From NCBI RefSeq assembly GCF_009557615.1, contig NZ_CP045652.1:124001-188000 (forward strand): 64,000 bases of DNA. Reading direction: 5' to 3'. Below are positions 54,232-62,671 of the stretch, in pieces. Every line of letters begins with the position of its first letter. Position 1 is the first letter of the stretch. Source of the DNA: Sphingobacteruim zhuxiongii (lineage in GTDB: Bacteria > Bacteroidota > Bacteroidia > Sphingobacteriales > Sphingobacteriaceae). A model generated the notes under the pieces. The model had not been told where the DNA came from. It saw only the letters and a program-made list of their open reading frames with translations, and did not search any database. The position numbers and the translations under genes are program-made.

Positions 54232-57200
54232 CTAAAATCCAAATCCAAGACCTAAAGTCACAATTCGGGGTTGTGGGTAAAATCCATTATCCACACCAAG
54301 ACTTAATGGTGTCGATGGTGCACCAATCTCAGGATCATATCCCCGATATTTGGTGAACGTTAATAGATTTTGTCCGGAAGCATATACTCTTAGATTCTTT
54401 ACATGACCTGAAAATGCTGTCGGGAAAGTGTAACCCAATTGTGCATTTTGTAGGCGGAGGTACGAACCATCCTCGACGTAATATGAAGAAGGACGCATGT
54501 TATTGTTTGGATCATTTACATTAAGTCGAGGGTATTCATTAGTCGTTCCGGCTCCTTTCCAAGCGTTGAACATTTCGGTGTCGTAATTATAGAAATTACT
54601 ACCATGGGTGAAGTATTTCCAATGAGCAATCAACTCGTTGCCCCAAACTCCATTGAACGCAAGACTCATGTCAAAATTGTTCCAGCTGACACGTCCATTT
54701 ATTCCGTAATTGAAGTCTGGCCATGGGTTTCCAATAGTTGTACGATCGCTTTGGTTAATGATTCCATCGTTGTTTAAATCTTTGTATCTAATGTCTCCAG
54801 GTGCTGTGCTTGGAGCTTGAGTTGCGTGTGCTTTTACTTCATCTATTGTTTGGAAAATGCCATCCATTACATAGCCATAAAATGAAGCGATAGGTTCTCC
54901 AACAGCCGTTCTCGAGTAGCTTCCACTGAATAAAGCAGCTTGTTGATTACTCAACTTGGTGACTTCATTGATGTTTCTCGCGAGGTTGAATGAAACTTCG
55001 TATCTGATGCCTTCCGAGTTGCCGTTATTGTAACCAATCATAAATTCGAAACCATGATTGCGTACGTCTCCACCATTCACAAAAGGTGCTGTCTGAATAC
55101 CTAGGTAATCGGCCACAGGAACACGTAGGAGCATGTCCATCGTGCGTTTATCATAGTAACCAGCAGCGATATTTATTCGATTGTTGAAACCAGTGAAGTC
55201 AATACCCACCTCTGTTTCTTTGGTTGATTCCCATTTTAGATTTTCATTACCGAGACTTGTTGGAGCGTGTCCTTGCGTTACTCGATCTCCCATGGGATAG
55301 ACTATATTTTGTGCTACGCTATTCGCAAAGGCGTAGTTAGGCAATGAGTTTTGGTTACCTAACATACCCCATCCAGCGCGTAATTTTAAATCATTGATAA
55401 AGCCAACATCTTTTAAGAATTCCTCATCCGATAAGCGCCATCCAACAGAAAATGAAGGGAAAATACCATAGCGGTTATTTTTTCCAAATCTAGAGGACCC
55501 ATCGACTCTCATGTTACCGGTGAATAGGTACGTTCCTTTATAATCGTAGTTTACTCTTCCTAAGAAAGATACCATACTATAGTCGCCAGCTCCCCCAGTA
55601 GCAAGATTGCCACTACGTGCCAAATCTAGGTATCTAAGGTTTTCGTCGAAATTGGCATTTTCAGGAAGCCCCTCACCACGAGCAGTAATGTTCTCTTCTT
55701 GATTTCTGAGTACAGTAAAACCAGCTAAAGCATCGAAATGATGATCGGCAAAGTTTGTATTATAGGTCAATGTATTCTGCCAGTCCCAATTGGTAAATTG
55801 TGTATTGGTTCTACTAATGCTTGATACTAGATTTCTTTGTAATGGAAAGATGTCATAGGTAGGGACAAAAACATAGCCGTTTGAAATACCGAAGTTCAAA
55901 TTGTATTGGCTTCTAAAAACCAATGATGGTAGTAGTTTTACGTCAATAAATGCAGATCCATTTAAAACAGGTCTTTTTATCGTGTTATTATACAACTCGA
56001 GCTCTGCAACAGGGTTTTTCGTGTCTGAAAATTGTGGAAAGCCCCAAGAACCATTTGGGTTCTTAACCGGAGTGTTCGGATCCATTGCCCAAGCATTCGG
56101 AATAGGGTTTCTATCGCCAAATTCTGGTATCACGTTACTCTTTCCCCGACTCAAGGAAATGTTCTCACCAATTTTGACAGCAGGACTTAAATTGTATTCC
56201 GAATTAATACGAAAGGTAATTCGCTCATAATCGGATTTCATGACAATACCCTCTTGATTAAAATAGCTTCCAGAAAGATAAAATTTGCCATTACTGTTGC
56301 CGCCGGAAAGAGATAACTCTCCACTATTGATTTTTGCCGTGCGGAAAATAGCATCTTGCCAATCTGTACCTACACCTAAGCTTTGAACATCAGAGAAAAT
56401 AGGGCTTTTACCTCCGTTAACGAGGGCTTCGTTATAAAGAGTTGCATACTCTTGTCCATTTGCTACGTCTAATTTATTATGAATGGATTGAATCCCGGAA
56501 TAATAACTTACAGAAGCATTAACGCCTTCTTTTCCAGATTTTGTGGTAATGAGAATAACCCCATTTGCACCTTGCGCACCGTAAATCGCCGCCGCTGACG
56601 CACTTTTTAATACTTCGATAGATTCAATATGGTTAGGGTCTAAATCGCGAGGATCAACGCCTATATTGCCGTCCACAACGTAGAGCGGAGAAGCGTTGTT
56701 CACCGTACCGGCACCGCGGATTCGAACCATCAATGAAGCGCCAGGTGAACCTGAGTTTTGAATAATTTGCGCGCCGGGTACTTTTCCTTGAATGGCTTGA
56801 CCAGCTTGTAATACCGGATAATCCTTAATTGTTTTTGCAGATACAGTGGAGATTGAAGAGGTTACATTCCTTTTCTTTTGTGTTCCATATCCGATTACAA
56901 CGACATCTCCTATGGAGGTCACATCAGATTCTAAAACAGCGTCCGTAACGCCTGATGAAGAAATAGTAATTTCTTGAGAAAGGTAACCTACAGCGCTAAA
57001 TACAAGTGTATTGCTGTTGCCTGTAGATTCTAGTTGATACTGTCCAAGTTCATTTGTAGACGTTCCAGTGTTAGATCCTTTAATTTTGACGCTGACACCT
57101 TGAATGGGACCACCATCCGTACTGCGAACAGTTCCAGATAATGATTTCTGCCATCGATGGTCCGAATGGTTATTTGCGTTGAGTTTGAGCACATTGACCT

Positions 57201-57342
57201 TGAATGATGACAAGTGCGCGTCGTTGGAGCTATCGGAGTATGCCGATATATTTTCGCTGCCGAGTAGCAACCCGGCGCTGATGAACATTACTCGTAGAAT
57301 ACGGGATAATGGCTCTTGACTACTAATTTTTTCCATATGCAT
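54232..57342 (-). CDS. SusC-family TonB-dependent transporter of the GntR/UTRA regulon (copy B)
   Basis: This 1036-residue protein begins MHMEKISSQEPLSRILR, almost the same as copy A at 35596. It continues with the signal segment, a carboxypeptidase-regulatory-like domain (SLSGTVRSTDGGPIQGVSVKI), DVVVIGYGTQKKRNVTSS, LKSASAAAIYGAQGANGV, and a barrel ending LGLGFGF. The N-terminal region and the structured leader are shared with copy A, whereas the barrel is clearly different and some 40 residues shorter. It is divergent from the GntR/UTRA gene, with three operators between them. It likely imports another form of the regulon's substrate. Confidence 0.95.
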   Translation of the reverse strand: MHMEKISSQEPLSRILRVMFISAGLLLGSENISAYSDSSNDAHLSSFKVNVLKLNANNHSDHRWQKSLSGTVRSTDGGPIQGVSVKIKGSNTGTSTNELGQYQLESTGNSNTLVFSAVGYLSQEITISSSGVTDAVLESDVTSIGDVVVIGYGTQKKRNVTSSISTVSAKTIKDYPVLQAGQAIQGKVPGAQIIQNSGSPGASLMVRIRGAGTVNNASPLYVVDGNIGVDPRDLDPNHIESIEVLKSASAAAIYGAQGANGVILITTKSGKEGVNASVSYYSGIQSIHNKLDVANGQEYATLYNEALVNGGKSPIFSDVQSLGVGTDWQDAIFRTAKINSGELSLSGGNSNGKFYLSGSYFNQEGIVMKSDYERITFRINSEYNLSPAVKIGENISLSRGKSNVIPEFGDRNPIPNAWAMDPNTPVKNPNGSWGFPQFSDTKNPVAELELYNNTIKRPVLNGSAFIDVKLLPSLVFRSQYNLNFGISNGYVFVPTYDIFPLQRNLVSSISRTNTQFTNWDWQNTLTYNTNFADHHFDALAGFTVLRNQEENITARGEGLPENANFDENLRYLDLARSGNLATGGAGDYSMVSFLGRVNYDYKGTYLFTGNMRVDGSSRFGKNNRYGIFPSFSVGWRLSDEEFLKDVGFINDLKLRAGWGMLGNQNSLPNYAFANSVAQNIVYPMGDRVTQGHAPTSLGNENLKWESTKETEVGIDFTGFNNRINIAAGYYDKRTMDMLLRVPVADYLGIQTAPFVNGGDVRNHGFEFMIGYNNGNSEGIRYEVSFNLARNINEVTKLSNQQAALFSGSYSRTAVGEPIASFYGYVMDGIFQTIDEVKAHATQAPSTAPGDIRYKDLNNDGIINQSDRTTIGNPWPDFNYGINGRVSWNNFDMSLAFNGVWGNELIAHWKYFTHGSNFYNYDTEMFNAWKGAGTTNEYPRLNVNDPNNNMRPSSYYVEDGSYLRLQNAQLGYTFPTAFSGHVKNLRVYASGQNLLTFTKYRGYDPEIGAPSTPLSLGVDNGFYPQPRIVTLGLGFGF

Positions 57343-57645
57343 TGTTTGAATAAAACGTGATTGACACCATCATTGCTCAAATGAACTTAGCGGGTGATAG
57401 CGAAATTATAAACACAAGAATCCCGGGTCCCTTTTTTCGCTATAGAAAATGGACGGTCAAATTCGAAAAATGTGTTAATCATCGTATGGATCCAAATGAA
57501 TCTAATGCACGGTTTAGGTGTATGTCAACTCAGTCATTTGGACGCATATTAAATGCTTCAGCATGTATGGAGAAGGTTTTTCCAATAGTGGATGGTCGGT
57601 CTTCTCATAATTCTTTACGGATCAAAATTATCCGTATTCATAATC
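57343..57645 (-). promoter_or_regulatory. Conserved structured 5' leader of susC copy B
   Basis: This leader matches that of copy A (35597-35905). It keeps four stems in order: TACGGAT/ATCCGTA (57616-57636), GAGAAG/CTTCTC (57570-57606), TCCAAATG/CATTTGGA (57491-57542) and ATAGCGAAA/TTTCGCTAT (57397-57443). Loop lengths of the last three are 25, 36 and 29 nt, as in copy A. The first stem reads CGGAT/ATCCG here and TGGAT/ATCCA there, a compensatory change. The leader is transcribed, because the -7 box lies just upstream. Confidence 0.65.
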
Positions 57646-57652
57646 AGTTAAA

Positions 57653-57682
57653 CAAATATAATAAAATACTTGTATATACAAG
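57653..57682 (-). promoter_or_regulatory. Promoter with perfect operator for susC copy B
   Basis: On the minus strand the perfect palindrome CTTGTATATACAAG (57669-57682) supplies a TTG, which is followed after 18 bp by the -7 box TATATTTG (57660 to 57653). A repressor on this site would mask the -33 element. Site and spacing equal those at 35913-35942. Confidence 0.78.
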
Positions 57683-57780
57683 AGATTGAATAAAAATATT
57701 TTATTTTTATTGCAAATAATGATATAAGTGCAATTAAAGCAATTGTTTAGGTTGGTTTATACAATTAGTTTTAATTTTTA

Positions 57781-57794
57781 TATGTATATACAAG
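57781..57794. promoter_or_regulatory. Auxiliary operator in the susC copy B/GntR intergenic region
   Basis: TATGTATATACAAG keeps the core TGTATATACAAG of the regulon palindrome with two changes in the outer left arm. It lies midway between the promoter-proximal sites at 57669 and 57868 and resembles the upstream site at 36032. Confidence 0.6.
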
Positions 57795-57867
57795 TTTGTA
57801 TTTAATTGTAATTTACGTGAAATCAGAAGCTTAATTCATTGCCGTTGAATCATGTCTGTTACATGGG

Positions 57868-57918
57868 CCTGTATATACAAGAAAAGGCTTGAAAAATCAT
57901 TACAGTTAACTATATTTG
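57868..57918 (+). promoter_or_regulatory. GntR/UTRA gene promoter with operator
   Basis: A -33 TTG (57889-57891) lies 19 bp before the -7 box TATATTTG (57911-57918); the regulator ATG is at 57940. Directly upstream sits CCTGTATATACAAG (57868-57881), a one-base variant of the regulon palindrome. This indicates that the regulator controls its own gene. Confidence 0.72.
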
Positions 57919-57939
57919 TTGTTACTAATTGTTGTGCTT

Positions 57940-58656
57940 ATGCAAAGATCATCGGGGACTCCTCTCTACAAACAGGTATTCGAAGAGTTAAAAAGTAAGA
58001 TAGATTCGGGTCTATATAAGATGGGAGATTTACTTCCGTCGGAGAATGAACTTTGTAAAATGTACTTTACAACGCGTCCAACGGTTCGCCAAGCGCTTAA
58101 TGACCTAAGTAATTTAGGCTACATTGTTAGGCAGCATGGTAAAGGAAGTATCGTTTCGGAACCCAAGAACGGTTTAGGGATTCTTTCCTTAAAAGGGTCT
58201 ACAGCTGGTGTTGGTAAACATAATTTAAAAACAGCAATTATCACTAAGCCTATCAAGCAGCTCTGGCCTGAGGCTTTTGAATTTGAATTAACGCCGGAGG
58301 AAAAAGAAGCTGGAGCTATTTATCTCTCACGTCTTCGCTATGTAGATGGCTTACCTACTTTATTTGAAGAAACGTATATTTCCAATATCGATCTACCGCG
58401 TTTTACATTACATAACTTAGAGAAAAATTCATTGTTCGATACCTTAAAGAATTACCACGATGTGGAAGTGAAAGAAGGTGAGCAAAAAATATGGGCAATT
58501 GAGGCGTCTAAAGAATTAGCTGAGATGTTTGATATCAAAGCGAAAAAGCCGGTCTTACATATGAAAAGGCGCTTGAAAACCAATAAAAAGAACCTTTTTA
58601 TCTATTCTTTCCTGTATTGTAATACACAAGATTTCTTTATTCAGGATTATTTTTAA
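57940..58656 (+). CDS. GntR-family HutC/UTRA transcriptional regulator
   Basis: The start is taken at the ATG at 57940 (MQRSSGTPLYKQ), because the longer frame begins at a TTG inside the -7 box. The 238-residue protein has a winged helix (about 8-72: MGDLLPSENELCKMYFTTRPTVRQALNDL, then IVRQHGKGSIV) and a UTRA ligand domain (about 88-235: AIYLSRLRYVDGLPTLFEETYIS, ending NLFIYSFLYCN). UTRA proteins such as NagR/DasR sense phosphorylated amino sugars or other small metabolites. It is divergent from susC copy B. Its expected operator type (GTnTAnAC) matches the palindromes placed before four target promoters and its own. Confidence 0.92.
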   Translation: MQRSSGTPLYKQVFEELKSKIDSGLYKMGDLLPSENELCKMYFTTRPTVRQALNDLSNLGYIVRQHGKGSIVSEPKNGLGILSLKGSTAGVGKHNLKTAIITKPIKQLWPEAFEFELTPEEKEAGAIYLSRLRYVDGLPTLFEETYISNIDLPRFTLHNLEKNSLFDTLKNYHDVEVKEGEQKIWAIEASKELAEMFDIKAKKPVLHMKRRLKTNKKNLFIYSFLYCNTQDFFIQDYF

Positions 58657-59069
58657 TTCAAACTGCAAAAACGGTTTATTAAATGTTTTGCTTATTGTGA
58701 TAGGTTGAATAAATCGCGTATTTAACCATTTTGCTCATTAACATTTAGGTTTCACATATCGTTATAATCATGCGATCTCATTAAGCATGTTGATAATTAA
58801 TCCTTAATCATTCATCTTCCCCTGTTTTTTATTGTCCGCTAGGGGCATTTTTATTGAGGATTACTTCTTATAGACTATCCTGTTCGGGACAGCCTCAATT
58901 GTAAAAGCTAAGTAAGTCAAAATCAGTATGAAACGTTCGGTCAGGACAGTTCAGGATGGTGATTTCAATCGATGTTGATTTGCGAACAAATACGTTTTAG
59001 CAAAATTCTGTATATCAAATTGTTACAAACTCCTGTTTCTTAATATTTGCAGTTTGTGTTTCTTAAAAG

Positions 59070-59115
59070 GCTTGAATTATGGTCAATAATTCAAGCTAAC
59101 GTTCGCCTATATTTG
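59070..59115 (+). promoter_or_regulatory. Perfect palindrome and -7 box before the last susC
   Basis: GCTTGAATTAT and ATAATTCAAGC form a perfect 11-bp inverted repeat around GGTCA (59070-59096). A -7 box TATATTTG follows at 59108-59115, 44 bp before the start codon. No TTG is present at the -33 position, which the palindrome occupies, so an activator may be needed. The rest of the 503-nt gap (58657-59159) has no reading frame; it contains a few weak repeats of CCTGTTC/CAGGA type. Confidence 0.55.
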
Positions 59116-59159
59116 AGTTGATAAGACCAATATTATTTACTAACCAAAATCTATAAACT

Positions 59160-62100
59160 ATGAGAAGAAGATTACATTTCTTTTTGATGCTGGTTATCCC
59201 TTTATTATCCATGTCGCTAGCGCAAGCACAGCAACGGACATATTCCGGCGTGGTAAGGGATACAGAAGGCAAACCAATTGTGGGAGCTAGTATCCTTGTT
59301 GTTGGTACGACTGTCGGAACCTCCTCTTCGGAGACGGGACAGTACAGTATACAAGCAAATCAAGGAAGTAAAATTAGCTATTCCCTTGTTGGGAAGGAAT
59401 CTGTCATGATTACCACCACGGGCAATGGTACAATTAACGTGACACTGAAGGATGCTGACCAAGAAATCGAAGATGTAGTGGTCATCGCCTACGGTACGGC
59501 GAAGAAAAAAGACTTAACGGGCTCGATCAGTACGGTTGACTCGAAAGTATTAGGCGCACAAGCAAATTCAACCTTAACGAAAGCTCTAGAAGGCGCGGTA
59601 CCGGGAATTCAAGTTTCTTCGGTCGATGGACAGCCAGGCTATGATATGGGGGTTCGCGTGAGAGGTATTGGCTCTTCAAGTCAAAACAACTCAAATGCGT
59701 TAATCGTTATTGACGGAGTCCCTGTAACTGCAGGTTTTAATCCATTAGCGACGATGAATCCGAAAGATATCGAATCAGTTACTATTCTGAAAGATGCAGC
59801 TTCGACAGCGTTATGGGGCTCTCGTGGAGCGAATGGTGTCATTATGGTGACATCCAAAAAAGGAGTTCGCGGTAAAGCGAGAATTGATTTCGAATCTAAA
59901 CTCGGAGCGAATATGATTGCCAATAATCAGCCTAAACTTATTCGTGGCGTAGAAGATAACTACGAAATGATGTGGGAGAGTATCTATAACTCGGTTAGAT
60001 ACGGTAGTACAGAGAAATACAAAACGAACTTTAGTAATCCGAATATGTCGCACGATGAAGCGGCTTTATTCGCGAGTCAACACTTGTTTAATTATACAGG
60101 TAGCAATACAATTTTTGCGGGTCCAAACGGATTATCTAACTGGATGTACTACCGTGTACCTGGTGCACGATATGAATCTACCGGTACCGGAAATACAATA
60201 TCGGCTACAATGTTGGACAATTATTTAATAGATCCTGCAACGGGCAAGATTAATAAAGATGCGGTAAAGTTATATGACGTAGATGACTGGAGGGATATTG
60301 CTTACAAAGATCGTTTTCGTCAGGAATATACCGTTTCGGCAAATGGAGGAAATGAGAAAACCGACTACTTTATTTCTACTGGGTTTTTATCAGATCCATC
60401 ATTTATCGCAAATTCCAATTTTAAACGATATAATGTTCGCTCGAATGTGAATACGCAAATTACAGATTGGTTAAAGGCAGGTTTGAATGCGACGTATTCG
60501 AATCGTGCTACGCGTTTACAAAATGGTCGATTTAGCTCGCGTAATCCAGGAGCTGCCGTAGCGAATGTATTTCGTTGGACGGATGGTTATAGACCTTTAG
60601 CTTCAATCTATCAGCGTGATGAAAATGGACAGATGGTGTATGATGGAAGTGGAAACCCTCAAGTGGTTCGTCTACTGGGACAACAATATTCACCGCTAGG
60701 CCCGGTTACACCAAAGGCAGGTGGCGATCGCACGATGGGTTATGATTTGGAATATCAAATGGAGAACTCACAGTCAGAATATGTTTCCAACGATATCTCC
60801 ACTATTGGATACCTACAAGCTAAGTTTTGGAATGATTTCACGTTTAATGTACAGATGTCAGTTAACCAATCTTACCATATGCGTTATGTTTCCTTACCAA
60901 AAGCCTGGGGTGAATCGTCTAATGCAGAGCAAGGCATGATTGGTCGTTACCATACGCAGTATATGGATCTTAATTCTCAGCAAACCTTGAATTGGGGACA
61001 TGACTACGGTAAACACCATGTTGACGCGATGATTGGTCATGAATTTACTTGGATGAAAACCGAGAATATGAACTATCGTGCTTCACTATCATTGATTGAT
61101 AATTTTACCGGTTCGGGAAACTATTTGTTCTTAAATAATGGCGGTACGTTCTCGGGAGTAGGATTTGGAACCAATAAGGAAGCACTAGAAGGTTATTTCG
61201 CACGTGCAAACTACATCTATGATAACAAGTATATTGCAACCGGATCTGTTCGTCGTGACGGTTCATCGAAGTTCCGTTATAACGAAGACCGCTGGGGAAT
61301 ATTTTGGAGTTTAGGTGGTGCATGGCGTATATCGTCAGAATCTTTTATGGAGCCGACCAATGGATGGCTAAATGACATGAAAATTCGCGCAAGTTATGGA
61401 GTTATTGGTAACCAAAATGGTATAGGTAGATATCAGGGATATCAAATTTGGAATTATTCGGCATCGGGTTATACAACTCCTGGTTCATATGCTCCAAGTG
61501 GCTATACTTTATCAATGGGGTCTGCTGTAAATAAAGCCCTAACATGGGAGAAAAAGAATACAATTGATGCGGGTCTTGATTTGAGAATATTTGATCGTAT
61601 TACCGCAACAATCGACGTGTATAAAACTAATACTACAGATCTTCTTCTAGATGCACCAATCTCATACGCAATGTCAGGACAAACAACTTTATTGCAAAAC
61701 GAGGGTGAAATGGAATCTAAAGGTATTGAAGTCGATTTAAATATTGATTTAATCAAACGTTCGGATTTAAATTGGAGTTTTAATGTTAATGCGGGGAACT
61801 ACGAAGCGAAAATGGTTTCCATGCCAGAAGCGATGATTAACCAACAAGATGCGTTACATAGCCAAAAATGGTGGTATGCGACTGCGGATGCTTGGGGAGC
61901 CGTTGGGAACACAGGTTCAGGTTCGGGTGCCGCTTACCGTCGTTGGTTAGGTGGAGATTATTATAACGTAATCTTTGCTAAATACATGGGTGTCGACAAG
62001 GGCACAGGATTGCCTTTATTTGGTGCGCTTGTAACAGATGCAAACCAAGGTTTATTTCCGAATGCGAAAGTAGGCGAAGTGGTTTCTACGACGGACTATT

Positions 62101-62669
62101 CGCAAGCTTATATGTTTGATTATGGCGATGCTACACCGGATTTAATCGGTGGTTTTGGAACGTCTTTACGTTGGAAAAACTTTGACTTTGCAGCGAACTT
62201 TGCTTACCAATTGGGTGGATTGTTCTTCAGTAATCTAAATGGGAACTTTATTTATAATACATCCGATATAGGTAATCAAATGTTGTCTGAAGACTTATTA
62301 CACAATACCTTCAACGAGTCTAATTTAGATGCGAAGTATCCGATGTTGATGGTTAATTCTCCTAATGGAAGTTCAGTTTATTCAAATGGAACGCGTGTAT
62401 CAACAGGGAATACTTATAGCGATATGTCTGTTTTTGACGCGACTTATCTAAGTGTAAAGAATATTACGGTTGGCTATACTCTTCCAGAGAAGTGGACGAA
62501 TAGAGCAAAGATGTCTAGCGTTCGCGCCTATGTATCACTTGATAATATGTGGGTGTTTGCGAAGAGTGGTATTGATCCGCGAAATTCTATAGTGGGTGGT
62601 CTTGACGTAGGAGCATATACTTATCCAATGATGCGTTCTGCCTCGTTTGGTTTAAAAGTAACCTTTTAA
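59160..62669 (+). CDS. SusC/RagA-family TonB-dependent transporter
   Basis: This 1169-residue protein, the longest SusC here, has a signal peptide (about 1-23, ending LAQAQ) and a carboxypeptidase-regulatory-like domain (YSGVVRDTEGKPIVGASIL). It also has the plug start EDVVVIAYGTAKKKDLTGS, LKDAASTALWGSRGANGV, and a barrel ending FGLKVTF. The barrel is about 80 residues longer than in the other four, so extracellular loops are probably enlarged. It pairs with the SusD that begins 2 nt later. The upstream perfect palindrome is not of the GntR/UTRA type, so this pair belongs to another regulon, probably continuing beyond the window. Confidence 0.95.
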   Translation: MRRRLHFFLMLVIPLLSMSLAQAQQRTYSGVVRDTEGKPIVGASILVVGTTVGTSSSETGQYSIQANQGSKISYSLVGKESVMITTTGNGTINVTLKDADQEIEDVVVIAYGTAKKKDLTGSISTVDSKVLGAQANSTLTKALEGAVPGIQVSSVDGQPGYDMGVRVRGIGSSSQNNSNALIVIDGVPVTAGFNPLATMNPKDIESVTILKDAASTALWGSRGANGVIMVTSKKGVRGKARIDFESKLGANMIANNQPKLIRGVEDNYEMMWESIYNSVRYGSTEKYKTNFSNPNMSHDEAALFASQHLFNYTGSNTIFAGPNGLSNWMYYRVPGARYESTGTGNTISATMLDNYLIDPATGKINKDAVKLYDVDDWRDIAYKDRFRQEYTVSANGGNEKTDYFISTGFLSDPSFIANSNFKRYNVRSNVNTQITDWLKAGLNATYSNRATRLQNGRFSSRNPGAAVANVFRWTDGYRPLASIYQRDENGQMVYDGSGNPQVVRLLGQQYSPLGPVTPKAGGDRTMGYDLEYQMENSQSEYVSNDISTIGYLQAKFWNDFTFNVQMSVNQSYHMRYVSLPKAWGESSNAEQGMIGRYHTQYMDLNSQQTLNWGHDYGKHHVDAMIGHEFTWMKTENMNYRASLSLIDNFTGSGNYLFLNNGGTFSGVGFGTNKEALEGYFARANYIYDNKYIATGSVRRDGSSKFRYNEDRWGIFWSLGGAWRISSESFMEPTNGWLNDMKIRASYGVIGNQNGIGRYQGYQIWNYSASGYTTPGSYAPSGYTLSMGSAVNKALTWEKKNTIDAGLDLRIFDRITATIDVYKTNTTDLLLDAPISYAMSGQTTLLQNEGEMESKGIEVDLNIDLIKRSDLNWSFNVNAGNYEAKMVSMPEAMINQQDALHSQKWWYATADAWGAVGNTGSGSGAAYRRWLGGDYYNVIFAKYMGVDKGTGLPLFGALVTDANQGLFPNAKVGEVVSTTDYSQAYMFDYGDATPDLIGGFGTSLRWKNFDFAANFAYQLGGLFFSNLNGNFIYNTSDIGNQMLSEDLLHNTFNESNLDAKYPMLMVNSPNGSSVYSNGTRVSTGNTYSDMSVFDATYLSVKNITVGYTLPEKWTNRAKMSSVRAYVSLDNMWVFAKSGIDPRNSIVGGLDVGAYTYPMMRSASFGLKVTF

Positions 62670-62671
62670 AA

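Noticed and set aside
57916..57939. The upstream TTG start of the GntR/UTRA gene.
   Set aside because: It lies inside the TATATTTG promoter box; the ATG at 57940 gives the normal GntR N-terminus.
58657..59069. Possible small RNA or gene in the gap before the last susC.
   Set aside because: Only weak partial repeats and no reading frame or clear promoter-terminator pair were seen.
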